Source of the DNA: Chrysopilus asiliformis
Lineage: Eukaryota > Arthropoda > Insecta > Diptera > Rhagionidae
Reading direction: 5' to 3'
Assembly (NCBI GenBank): GCA_964034945.1
Contig: OZ035963.1
Location: 36,896,361 to 36,960,360 of the forward strand
Length of the DNA: 64,000 nucleotides
Shown: positions 11,635 to 22,382 of the stretch, in pieces
Layout: each line of letters opens with the position of its first letter
Position numbering within the stretch: position 1 is the first letter of the stretch
Program-made: the position numbers and the translations under genes
Notes under the pieces: model-generated
Told to the model about the DNA's origin: nothing
Seen by the model: the letters and a program-made list of their open reading frames with translations, nothing else
The model's database searches: none

Positions 11635-12220
11635 GTTTAATGATTGTTTTGGAAAGTCATTGGCAAGCTGCAAAACGTGTGTTGAGATATTTGAAGGGGA
11701 CTTTGGATATGGGTTTGACCTTTGGAGCAAGAGGGGGTATTTTGACCGGATATGCAGATGCTGATTGGGCAGCATGTGTCAACGACAGGAGGTCCTACAC
11801 CGGTTACGCTTTTACAATGTCAGGAGGAATAGTTTCGTGGGAATCGCGAAAACAACGTACCGTCGCATTATCGTCGACAGAAGCCGAGTATATGGCACTT
11901 GGCGAAGCTTCTAAAGAGGCGATTCATTTGCGAAGATTAGCTGAAGAAATGGGTATCAAATTGTCTGGAATAACCTTATATAACGACAATCAAGGGGCGC
12001 AAAAACTTGCAGAAAATCCCGTTTTTCATTCACGTCTAAGCACATTCATGTACGTCATCATTTTGTGCGGGAAGCTTTAACAGCAGATGAAATCAAACTA
12101 CTGTATATGTCAACAGATGAAATGCCTGCAGATGTATTTACAAAAGGATTACCGAAACCAAAACATTGGAAATGCCTAGATGCACTTGGTGTTAAAAGGA
12201 TCACTACCGACTCTGCTTGA
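11635..12220 (+). pseudogene. Copia RNase H region, 3' end of pol
   Basis: After the MITE the copia RNase H domain resumes: HWQAAKRVLRYLKGT, GYADADWA (first catalytic Asp), SSTEAEYMAL (catalytic Glu) and YNDNQGA (second Asp). A one-base shift lies near 11650, between the junction and this block. Another near 12035 moves the C-terminal tail (DEMPADVFTKGLPKPKHW) to a different frame, ending at the TGA at 12218-12220. Confidence 0.92.
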
Positions 12221-12223
12221 CTC

Positions 12224-12232
12224 GAGAGGGGG
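12224..12232 (+). other. Copia polypurine tract
   Basis: GAGAGGGGG lies immediately upstream of the 3' LTR, the position of the plus-strand primer. Confidence 0.8.
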
Positions 12233-12448
12233 TGTTGAATAACGTTCAAACCAAGTCGTTTATTCTACTTTGTTATGTATTGTTAATCATAGTAATTCAT
12301 AGAATTTGTAGTCATTCATAATTTGTAAGTTTTCTTCACTTCAGTTTTTCCTGTTCACATTGAATGTTGTTTTTAGTCGATACATAAATATCTTTTCCGT
12401 TCGTATTATGATGTGTTTTATTCTCTTGGACACACAAACTCTTCAATA
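12233..12448 (+). repeat. Copia 3' long terminal repeat
   Basis: Partner of 7251-7467; one base shorter because of a T deletion in the CGTATTATG stretch. Followed by the target duplication TTTAT. Confidence 0.93.
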
Positions 12449-12800
12449 TTTATAAATTTATTTTTGGTTTAATTCAGTATTAAAGTCTAAAATTTTTATT
12501 AAATTGTAGACATTAATGTTAAAAGTACTTAAATTCGATACAGAATAAAAAACGGTTCAAATATGACTGCAAAAAAAGCTAAAATATTTTCAAAAATTCG
12601 CATGTATTAAATTCCAATCCAAAATATGTATTAAGATTTCGTCAATATAATGGATTGAAAAATACTCCAGGATTTTTTGCCGTGTATTACTTTGTGCATG
12701 TGACGATTTTCATGGGTAGTGTATTCGCATTTTTGTCTCTAACACAGTTAAAAAATATTGGTATTTTTTTCAGCGGCTTTCCGGATCAAAAGAGTTAAGG

Positions 12801-13350
12801 TCACTAAACGTTAGTCAGACCCAAAAATCTCTCATGCATAACGATGCCATCTATACTGTTTTTCGCAGTATTATACTGTATTTCAGACTCCAAAACTGCA
12901 TACTGCATTTTTTCCTCAAAATACTGCATTTAAATACTCAGAAAAAATATTAAACTTTAATTCTTTAACGTTTCGAAATTCAAATTTATTAATAGCAATG
13001 CAAAACGTCAGACAAAACTCGATTAGAAGTGGAAACATTGGCGGCAATTCTGATCGTCAAATATAACTTGAAATATCCATGCGTTAATTTTTATAATCAC
13101 CTCAAAACAAAGCCGGAATTGCTTCGTCAAATTGCTACAAAGCACAAATTCAATTTGCTTTTTTCATGGTCTTTAATTTCATGGATTCTCATGGAATAAA
13201 ATTTATACTGCGAAAAATACTGTTTTTTTTCAAATCGATATACTGCTTTTTTACATTTCTAGGTGAAATATACTGTATTTTGTCCGAAAAAAGTTGGCAT
13301 CGTTACTCATGCATCATGTGCCGCTGCGGTTTGGATGGTAAACGTTGTTC
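12801..13350. other. Unassigned region with ATACTG-rich sequence
   Basis: Repeated ATACTG motifs at 12870-12945 and 13205-13280 on an AT-rich background suggest an old degenerate repeat. No gene seen. Confidence 0.4.
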
Positions 13351-14240
13351 TATACACTGAGAGAAATGAACATTTTTAAATTAAACAATTTCCACCCTAG
13401 ATCTAAAAATCTAGTTACTTTTTTGATTTAAAAAGGAATATCCTAGAATCAGCAGAAAATTTTATTATTTAATAACTCATGATTTTAAATTAAAAATTTC
13501 CCTTGCTAAAAATTAAAGCTTGTTTCTAGATTTAAAAACCCCAAAATGTTTCGATTTAAAATTACCCCTACTAGAATTAAAAAACCAAAATGTTTAAATT
13601 TAAAATCTTTATTAGTGATTCAAAAATGACCTTTTTAAATTTAAACAAGTTACTTTCAAAATTTAAAATCATTCTTTCAAGCGAGATAGAAACCATTCAT
13701 GTTTAGACTCGCTTCGGTAATTTACTTCGGTGGCCGTATGCGTTGGCGAGTGGACTTCAAACCTAGGGATCCTCGGGTTCAAATCGCGGTATGAAGGAGT
13801 TTTTCAACATTTAATAATACGTAAGAAAATATGTATAATTTATAAATACTGTAAAAAGTAAAAAAACGCTACTGGGAAATTGGTAAAAAAAATCTACTAT
13901 TACTATCGTAAAACCATGAAAAATGAAGATTATATTTAAAAAAAAAAAAATAATGGCAGATTACTATAAATATTGTAGCGCGCCGCTATAAATGTGATTT
14001 TTTCCCTCAGTGAATTCAAAAAGGTTTTCTTTTAAAATCAATGTAAATCTTTTAGAATTAAAAATCTTGTCTCTTAAAATTTAAAGAAATAAACTAGATT
14101 TTAAAAGGGCTATCACTAGAATTAAAGAGAATGTGGTTTTTATTTTTAGAATGAAGTTGTTTAGCTCGTACGCAAACAACAAATTACTAAAATCTAGAGC
14201 ATTTCTTTTTGATTTTAGTATATTTTTCTCTGAGTGTATA
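13351..14240. mobile_element. Inverted-repeat element rich in TTTAAATT motifs
   Basis: TATACACTGAGAGAAA at 13351-13366 is mirrored by TTTCTCTGAGTGTATA at 14225-14240 with one mismatch. Between them are many copies of CTAGATTTAAAA / TTTAAATT-type motifs in both orientations. No transposase seen. Superfamily not assigned; a TA target is possible. Confidence 0.7.
13725..13796 (+). other. tRNA-like segment (SINE head or tRNA pseudogene)
   Basis: GGTTCAAATC at 13776-13785 is a good Pol III B box, with a T-arm that pairs at 4 of 5 positions. TGGCCGTATGCGTTGG at 13731-13746 stands where an A box should. CTTC at 13725 can pair with GAAG at 13793 as part of an acceptor stem. The anticodon arm does not fold properly, so a functional tRNA is unlikely. 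Confidence 0.4.
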
Positions 14241-16330
14241 GCTCAAGAACATTAAAAAACGCACCTATGATGAAACACGAAAAACAAAAATTCTAATTCT
14301 TAGCTCATACCTTAAACCTTTCATCCCGGATTTTTTTTTTGAAGATTGGGCTTAGACTACAAACATTTTTCTGCTAACTAAAGAAAAATAAAGTAAAAAA
14401 AAAACTTGTTAGGCACATATGAGAAATTCCTGATCTTTACGTTGTCCTGGGACATATTCATCCCAAATCGGAGTTTATTACTGTTTATGTGGCGAAACGG
14501 CTTAAAACATCGCCACCATTGGAAAAAACTTAGGTACTCTGCAATCAAAATGAATAGAAACTCCTCACAAAAACGGTCAGTCGCAACTGATAAATTTGAA
14601 CGATAACTAGATGTAAAAAATAATGGAAAACTGATGCAGTTGCGACTGGTGGAAAACTGATTGGTGTGACCCCTACCTAAGAGGCCGATATTTTTCATGA
14701 ATACAAGACTTTATTATATTTCGTATAAGAGAGTGAAAATGTTAATTGGCGATCTAGAAGTTTTTTTTTGACAAAGCATTTCTGCATAATTTGCTGACTA
14801 AATAAAATTTAAATGACCGGTAACTACACAAAGAACAATTTAGCTATGACAAGAATTTCAAACTGTACTTTTTGTCTGGAAAATAATATTAATTTTATTT
14901 TCATAAAAAAGTAAAGAAAAAAAATGAGTCACTAAATCAAACAGCATAAGTCTTATTTACTTTATTCAAGTCGCACAATAAATTTATATTTAATAATCTT
15001 ATTGTAAAGCAGAGACTTATTCACACTTAACGCTTCAACGTCGACAAAGCGGTGATAAGAAATACGTAGATCTATATAAAATGAACACAAAGCTCAACAC
15101 GCGGCGAACATTTCGAAAGCCAGACAAACCACATTTTGCAACCAGAGAAAAGTTTTTTAAAATTTATGAAAACTAGGAAAAGTAGTAAGAAGGTATCATT
15201 TTCTTTCAATCAGGTAAAGGTCCAGGTTAACTGTTTGGCAACTAAAGGACGAGTCCATACACATGTAAACTTGTGTAGCATATGCAAACAGGATTGGTTT
15301 CCTTAAGCCAAATGTAAGCACAGTGGTTTACTTCAACCCAAAAGTTGACGGTTGAAATAAGCCAAGTGTAATACTGCACTTAGATTCCCCAAAAACAATA
15401 ATATTATATTCAACTGTTTATTTCTTAAAATACTCTTAAAAGAAAACATCACCAGTATTAAGAAATTTAGTTGAGAAACTTAATCTCAAGGTTGCCATAT
15501 TAATTACTGTAACACCATGGTAGAATATGAATTGAATTTCTTTTCTATGCTTTTGTAGGCGCTCACCAATGAGATATAAATGGTTTCAGTGGCGAAATAA
15601 CATCAGATGCTCAATTTATACTTTCAATCGTCTCTGAAGCAAGAATGAATGAATTAAGAAAAAACACAAAAACGGGAATTACATCATTTTGCTATTTAAT
15701 TTAGAACTTGGCGTTTTTTGATGACAAAAATTAGATGAGCTAAAATAATGGATGATATGAGGATAAAGCCAATTAGCATACCTATTAAATACGTGAGATC
15801 AAAGATAGTGTTGAGAAGCCACCTTTAATGTTTTTACTTTGCATTCCTTTGTTGTCTCTTTTCATAAATAAGAAACATCCATTGCACTTCCTATTTGTAT
15901 AAATATGCGTTTAAGATATCACTTTTTCGATTTGTCTGGCATGTATGAGTTTAAGATGCAGGCCAACACGTATTCCGCTAAACCAGACTAATGATAACAA
16001 TCACTTTATAGCATTGTACACATCTAATATACGCCTGCCAAAATTATTCAAAGCAATTTTTAAATTAATATGCAGCACTCAAAGAATTTAATCCAAAATA
16101 TTCTGGCCGGTTCATTTGAACTTATTATTGTACATTTTTCAACTTTGTCACGCCTTTATAACCAAATTCATGGCGAAAATGCTGATATCACCTCACCAAC
16201 AACTAAATCTGAACTGAACAGAAATTCGTGGAGCGAACAAGGCACAAAAACTTGCTCTTCGCTATAACACCAAATACAAAAAAAGCAACAGAATCTATCA
16301 GCTGTAGCTGAACGCTTTCGAATGTTTTTC
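14241..16330. other. AT-rich intergenic sequence with one MITE fragment
   Basis: No gene recognised. About 15265-15385 (GCATATGCAAACAGGATTGG, later AAGCCAA and GTGTAATACTGC) matches one half of the MITE at 40682-41059 in reverse. Confidence 0.5.
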
Positions 16331-16348
16331 TCATTGCCTATATATACC

Positions 16349-16484
16349 TATAAAAAGTATACTCGGTACTTCATAGTAAACACTGGTTTCCGTGCTACAG
16401 TACGTGGCTTCCAAATTTTAACTGAAATAGAACCATTTGTTTATTAGACTTTTGAAAGTGTTGAGATGATCAAAATACTTGTAG
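16349..16484 (+). promoter_or_regulatory. Candidate TATA promoter with a tiny first coding exon
   Basis: TATAAAAAG at 16349-16357 is followed 109 bases later by ATG at 16466, six codons (MIKILV) and then TAG|GTAAAG, a good splice donor at 16485. A short hydrophobic start cut by an intron after a few codons is typical of insect cuticle and secreted-protein genes. I did not find a convincing second exon downstream, so this remains a candidate. Confidence 0.3.
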
Positions 16485-18290
16485 GTAAAGGAAAAAGAGT
16501 ATCAATTTTTGGTTAATTAAATTTTCTTAAATACAATTACGCGAAATTGAGCACAGTAAAAAATACTTGGAAATAAATTTACATCGACCTGGATTTTAAA
16601 AAAATTAACAAGAGTATAATTAAGTGGAATTAATCTAGATTTTCTCCAAAGCCATCACTCTGGTATTAAAACAGATGATTTCATACTTTCGATTTGTGAG
16701 CTGTACTACTTTTTCTCTCAACACCTCATTTGATCTTGACACGACAATATAATCTAGAACCTGCTCTGTTTTTTATAAACATAAATGGGGTATACCGGTG
16801 AGTTAAGCTCTTTTTAAAACAAACCTTAACAATTTCAATTACAGAAAGTCTTACAAATTATTTCCAGCTAAAAAAATTGGCCGATTTCAAAAAGAACTAC
16901 CCATTTTGATATAATAACCAAATTCTGTTTAGCTAAACACTATGGCATGAAAGAGAACAGGAATACCACGACTTCGAAGTAAGCATAGATTCGGCGCACC
17001 ACGTCTGTTGTTGTTTTCGAATTCACAGATGATTTTGAACCCAGGAAATGGAAAGGGAGCGTCGAGTCGACTATGACTACGGTCCTTCTATTTTTATGTC
17101 CTAAAGGATCGCAAGTTCATTGATACTAAACAAAGAACGTATCCGAAGAAAGAAATGTGACGGGTTTGAGATGCTGAGCATCCCGAATAACTGGTCTGAT
17201 GGGTTTTTATTCGTATGTACATCTGAATTGGGGATTTGCAGGAAGTATCGTTAAAGTATCAGTCTTTGTCTGCAAAAGTTAAAGGATTTTTCTTATTGAG
17301 TTTTAGAATTTTCAGGGATGTCTTTATGTTGTTATGAGATTGTCCTTGCACGATATTTAAGAAAATATTAACGAAATAAAAATTTAAAGATCGAAATCAA
17401 TTAGCGAATCAGATTTTCATATTCACAGATACAGAATATTTACATATTAGTATCGAATATTTTTTTTAATTCGAACAGATAATTGTTTAAAATCTATTTG
17501 ACACAAATAATAAAAGTTCATGTCTCAAATTTGCCATATGCGTAAAAAAGGCTTAAAAACTGATAGCAGAATAATTTAGGATAGATTTTTAAAGACATTC
17601 ATACCTGATTAAACCTTTTTGTTGTAAAAGCAGTCAATATTATAAGAACAATGAGATTTTGACTCAAACTTTGATCAGAATCACAGTAAATGTCCAAATT
17701 TTGAGTGTACGGAGTGTCGGCTGATAAATTAGTAACTTTTCAATAAACTTTTTTTTACCAAGAAATTAACTGTTAATATAGTCGGTTTTTATATCTACAA
17801 TCGTTTTAATGCCCGACTTTTTCCCTGCAGTAAGAAAAAAGTACCAGTTGTGATCAACGACGCTGGAAGTAGAATACACATTTTGGCTCTCACCTTCTAA
17901 TGGGATCCCTTGATATCATTACCAACCTTGTACGAGTAAATAAGGATATTTTACAAACCTTGTTGTAGTTTGAAGTTATATTAAAGGGTTCCTGAAATTT
18001 TCTGCATTCAAAATGCAAAATGGATTGTACAAAATAAACGTGTCTATATCAAAGGACGTGTTTAATTAAAAGTATTCAAAAGAAATTAAATGAATTTGGT
18101 TTTGGGCAAATTTTTAAGAACTTAATTTTTGCTTCGCTCATTTTTGTATTTGTACCCATAAGTGATCAAGTATGTTAGAGGCAGAGACGTCCATTAAAAC
18201 ATAGTAAAACTTATAACTCAATGGCTGTATTGCATGAAGTCATACATCGCTAGTCTTCTCACGAAATTTTGTCACACAATTACACACTGT
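16485..18290. other. Unassigned AT-rich sequence
   Basis: No coding block or clear repeat recognised on either strand. Confidence 0.4.
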
Positions 18291-18503
18291 GTTACGCAGA
18301 TTGAGTAGTTATCAGACGGAGTGAAACGTCTCAAAAGGTGTGATGATGGAAGACGTGTGACAGCAATCAAAATCGTCTCTCCCACTCATTTGCTATCAAA
18401 CGGTGTGATAGCTCTCTGACATTTTGTGTATTTTTCTCAAGCAATTTTGACAAGCAATTGTGCGGTATTTTCAATTTGTGAAGAAAAATAAAATAAAATT
18501 AAA

Positions 18504-18836
18504 ATGTCAAAAAGGAAATATGAGGAGATGATGGATATGGCGATTTTGGCAGCCTATATTGTGGAAAGCAGTGACGACGACGACGACGACGAGTCAATGG
18601 GTCGAAAGCGCAGTTGTTGGACAAAGGATTGGGTGTCGCGTCGCGAGAAGGAGGGTTTCTTTGCCAAATTGATGGTGGAATTGCGCTCTGAAGAACCCGA
18701 ATTGTATCGGAATTTCTTACGGATGTCGGTCGGTCAATCCGATAATTTGCTAACAATTGGTGAAGTCGCAGATAGAAACATAACAAAAGCTATAATTGAA
18801 AACCCGTTTGGTGATATGGCATTATTTGAAGTTTAA
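18504..18836 (+). pseudogene. Harbinger-type transposase, N-terminal fragment with repeat-derived end
   Basis: A 110-residue frame from ATG 18504. Residues 1-35 are acidic and charged (a run of six Asp). Residues 36-85 hold WTKDWVSRREKEGFFAKLM and YRNFLRMSVGQSDNLL, the N-terminal block of insect HARBI1-like transposases. The catalytic DDE part is absent. The last 20 or so residues come from the start of a family A repeat (AACATAACAAAAGCTATAAT at 18778), whose insertion truncated the gene and supplied the stop at 18834-18836. Probably dead; a short DNA-binding peptide cannot be excluded. Confidence 0.7.
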
Positions 18837-19018
18837 TCGAACAGCGAACAGTTGTATCAAAATTCCACTTTGAAGTCAAACTTTTCAATAAGATTTTTTA
18901 AAAATTCTCCGAATTGGATTTCGATGTATGGGAGTTTTATGTAGAATCATATCCTAAACAACTTTTGTTCTTGCACTTTTTTGATAAGATGCGCCGTTTT
19001 TGAGATATTCGCTATAAC
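18778..19018 (+). repeat. Repeat family A, 5' half
   Basis: Matches 20300-20540, lacking the 18-base hairpin segment (GCCAATCTGGCAATT) near its start. Begins inside the Harbinger reading frame. Confidence 0.8.
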
Positions 19019-19425
19019 ACAGTGCGTGTGAAATGGCACGAATTCATGCCAGTTTACACATTGGGACATTTTCCCACAGTCTTAACACAGACCGAAAAAT
19101 GTCAAAACACATACCACGTTTTACACAGGGTTATCAGACGGAGGCAAAATTCGTTTAACACACGTCAAAAAAATTGTCGTAACACAGGTTATAACACGGA
19201 GTGTAAACAAAAATTCTGTCACAATTTAAGTGATCAGACGGTGTTAACTGGTGTTACAATTTTGTGACGTCAAAATTACGTCAGTCATCACACGTGTTAA
19301 GGTTTTGTGTGCTCGTCTGATGCTAGCTTTAGTTTTCTCTTCGCGACACAATCAAATAAATTCGCGTCAAAGATGGCATTTACATAAAACACGAGTTGGC
19401 AACCTTTCATCTCGTATGATAAAAT

Positions 19426-20022
19426 ATCAGTTGTGGTCAACACCAAACTTTCTTCTACAAAATCTACGACCCTGTGCGTTTTTTAGTGGCCTTAAGTATG
19501 ACAAAACTTGGAGAAAATAAAATTTCCCACACTTTTGTCTTTAGCTATAACGCGATATCTCAACCTGTTATCGAGATAAACCGTTATTTCCAAAAAAAAA
19601 ACAGTTTTTTGCGATTATCTCGAAAATTAACGGGTTTTTGCTGACTTAATGTATGAAGTGAAATAATGAGAATGGCATTATGCACAATTTTGTTTCTTAC
19701 CGTTATCCGTTATTGAGATATTTTCATTAATATGTAAAAAATCATATTTTTGCGAATAATTTGCAAACTAACGGTTTTTCGACATATCAGTTAAAAGAAT
19801 AATTAAAGATGTTAACATTTTCTACATTTTTGCCATTTACCGTAAATTGAATTCTTTTACAGTTCTCAAGTTATCTCAAATTTTGTACGTTTTTGATATT
19901 TTTGAATAAACCAAGAATTTATTGGGAGGTCGTCTTAGGTTGACAACGCGACAGGGCTCTAGCGTAAATTGCGCAGGGTCGTGGATTTTGTAGAAGAAAG
20001 TTTTGTGTTGACCACAACTGAT
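19426..20022. mobile_element. MITE family H, copy 1
   Basis: Begins ATCAGTTGTGGTCAACACC and ends with the inverse; the arms match over about 50 bp. The interior (repeated CTAACGGTTTTT / TTATCTCGA motifs) is shared almost word for word with 58160-58725 and partly with 27330-27560 and 60650-60800. Confidence 0.8.
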
Positions 20023-20298
20023 TTTTTTTCTAGCTTTATGAGTTCAAATTCCTTAAAAAAATTTACTCTCTCGGGCATAGGAGGGGGCCGGAAGCCTCCC
20101 AATTTTTTTTTGCGTAAATTTCAAATGGCTATGGATCTTTTGCTTTTCAACCGATTTTCTAACTGTAAATGCTAAAAAACGTATCAAAGAGTTTTTAATG
20201 TAGTTTTCCAAAATGCTTTTTGAGCCAGTATTTTTGTAGAACAAAACAGCTATTATTAATATCACTTAATTCATAAACTAAGAACTAAATTAATATTT

Positions 20299-20857
20299 AA
20301 ACATAACAAAAGCTATAATTGCCAATCTGGCAATTATTGAAAACCCGTATGGTGATATTCGTATCAAAATTCGAACAGTTGTACCAAAATTCCACTTTGA
20401 AGTCAAACTTTCCAATAAGATTTTTTTAAATTTATTCCAATCGGATTTTGATGCATGGGAGTTTTATGTAGAATCATTTCCTAAATAACTTTTGTTCTTA
20501 GACTTTTTTGATAAGATGCACCGTTTTCGAGATATTCACAAAAACCGTTTTCGTTCGTATGGGGGGTACCCCCCTAATGGTCCATTTTTGCCCATTAACG
20601 AACTTAGCCTCGCATTTTACGAAAAACGGATCTGCGCAAAATTTCAAGTCTCTAGCTCAATCCGTGCGCCCGCAATCCGCGCCACAGACAGACAGACGGA
20701 CAGACGGACGGACGGACATGCTAAATTCTACTTTTTTTTATCATTCTAAACACACTGGTGTAATTCATTTTTTTGTGTGATGACGGGATCTTGGCGTTAC
20801 AAACGGTAAGGCAAATCTAATATACCCTTTGGTTTCACCATACGGGTATAAAAAAAA
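20299..20857 (+). repeat. Repeat family A, full-length copy
   Basis: Starts AACATAACAAAAGCTATAAT. An ATTGCCAATCTGGCAAT hairpin follows, then a long conserved body with GGGGGGTACCCCCC, a GACA/GACG-rich stretch (20686-20719), and an end in GGGTATA plus an A run. ACCCGTATGGTGA at 20343-20355 is the exact inverse of TCACCATACGGGT at 20835-20847. The last 30 bases can fold as TATACCC...GGGTATA. Another full copy, inverted, is at 63323-63898. Class unknown: the A-rich tail suggests a retroelement, the inverted repeats suggest otherwise. Confidence 0.8.
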
Positions 20858-22382
20858 TGAAAAGCTAACTATCGGGTATGTGTCTTTAAAAATAGGATAG
20901 TCTAATTTGTTCCGCTTAATTCCTGCCCTTAAATTCGATGTTACGATTTTGAGGGCTGAAAACAACCACTCTACAAACACTTGAGTCAGTGACAACAAGC
21001 AGCATTTCGAACAATTTCAGGGTATTTTTGCAATTCTGTGTAACAATGAATCAATTTTTAAACTTTTTAGTTCAAAAAATAAATTATTTGTTCACGAAAT
21101 TTCTCTTTAGGAAATTTCAAATTTTTTGTTTAAAAAGGTTGAAAAACTCAACCTTGAAGCTGGAAAAAATCGAAAATTCATTTTTAAAACACGCTAATTG
21201 AAAATTTTTAAACCAAATGGTTCAACGAAGTTAATTTTCCGCCGTGCTTGCTCGAGAAATTTTAAAATTTTTATTGTTTAAATTGTTCTAATGACTTCGA
21301 CTCCGGACAAAAATTAATAACACCGACCCCATGACTCTGACTCCACACCCCTGCTTTCACGGACACATGTAAAATCATTTTCACACGAAATCTGAAAATC
21401 GTATGGTTTTTGCAGCAGAATTATAAGCAAAACCTAAATTTTAGAAAGTATATTTGAAGTTCTCAATTTTTCAAATATTGTTTTTTTTTTCACCTTTAGC
21501 ACATTCATAATACTATTGCACCACTGACACAGAAATAAAAATGGCTGTCTCAATAAAAAGTTAGAAAAAGCAACCGAGTAGCAAAACTGTTACCTTTAAA
21601 ATGTTTATCTCTTATTATTAAATCTTAGGTCCACGCAAACTGATATTCAACATATTTTTCGATAAATCACAATTTCGACAAAAAAAAGCAAAACAAATTC
21701 CTTAATTTATCATGTAGTGTCACTTTATAATTAATTTTCAGGGTTCTACATAAATGTCTAGCAATTAACAAGAAACAATTTTCTAGTAGGATTTTGATTT
21801 TGAGAAAAGTCATTATCTATCACCTAAAATTGGAATTTTAGGTAATACATGAGATGTTCTGATTAGATAAGTTTATTAACAACACATGATATTTTCAAGT
21901 CTTTTGAATCCAAGTAACTTGAACATATGCATTTAATAGATTGGAAGAATCAAAAAGAAATGACAGTTGGGGTTTATTCATTTCTCAGTATTCAAGTACG
22001 AAAATGAATTTTTGATTAAATTTTATCATTGTAATTTTTGTACTCTATATGAGAATCGTCTAATAGTAAAATAAGATGTTGACCGACCGAAATTTTGTTT
22101 ATAAAAATTATGAACAATTTCATTACTACTATGAAAGATTTCATAAACCAATTTGATCTCCTATGAAACCTTTAATGAATACTGTGAACATGCATTCATA
22201 TGTATCAAATTTAGATTCGCCACACTAATTTGTATCGTCATCACAGGCGTCTACAAAATAATATGGCAGTATCATTTTTTGAAAATCCAATTAAAAATTA
22301 TTGCAATAGTTATTTCATGACACGGTTTTTAAAAAATCAATTTTGGAGATCATTATCTTCATTTAGAAATTGATTTGCATTG
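20858..22382. other. AT-rich intergenic sequence
   Basis: No gene, RNA or clear element recognised. Confidence 0.4.

Larger units (their letters stand above)
7251..12448 (+). mobile_element. Ty1/copia LTR retrotransposon, complete ends, disabled
   Basis: LTRs, primer site, Gag with a CCHC knuckle, protease, integrase, reverse transcriptase and RNase H follow in copia order (integrase before reverse transcriptase), then a polypurine tract and the 3' LTR. The 5-bp target duplication TTTAT is intact. It cannot be autonomous: Gag and protease are in different frames, the integrase core has a small frameshifting deletion near 9331-9342, an hAT-like MITE splits the RT/RNase H junction, and further frameshifts lie near 11650 and 12035. 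LTR divergence of a few percent indicates an insertion that is not very recent. Confidence 0.95.
7013..12800. mobile_element. Outer inverted-repeat element split by a copia insertion
   Basis: CCTTTTGATCCGGAA at 7022-7036 is mirrored by TTCCGGATCAAAAG at 12778-12791. A second, inner pair is formed by ACACGGTAAAAAATC near 7143 and GATTTTTTGCCGTGT near 12671. Removing the copia element (7251-12448) leaves about 590 bp of MITE-sized sequence, so copia landed inside a nested pair of older elements. Confidence 0.7.
18300..19330 (+). mobile_element. Truncated PIF/Harbinger element
   Basis: Encloses the transposase N-terminus at 18504. The motif TCAGACGG or close variants recurs near both ends (18313, 18403, 19133, 19233, and inverted at 19313), as expected for subterminal transposase sites. 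Terminal repeats are imperfect: GCTAG occurs near 18250 and 19323, but I could not fix the ends or a 3-bp duplication. Confidence 0.55.
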
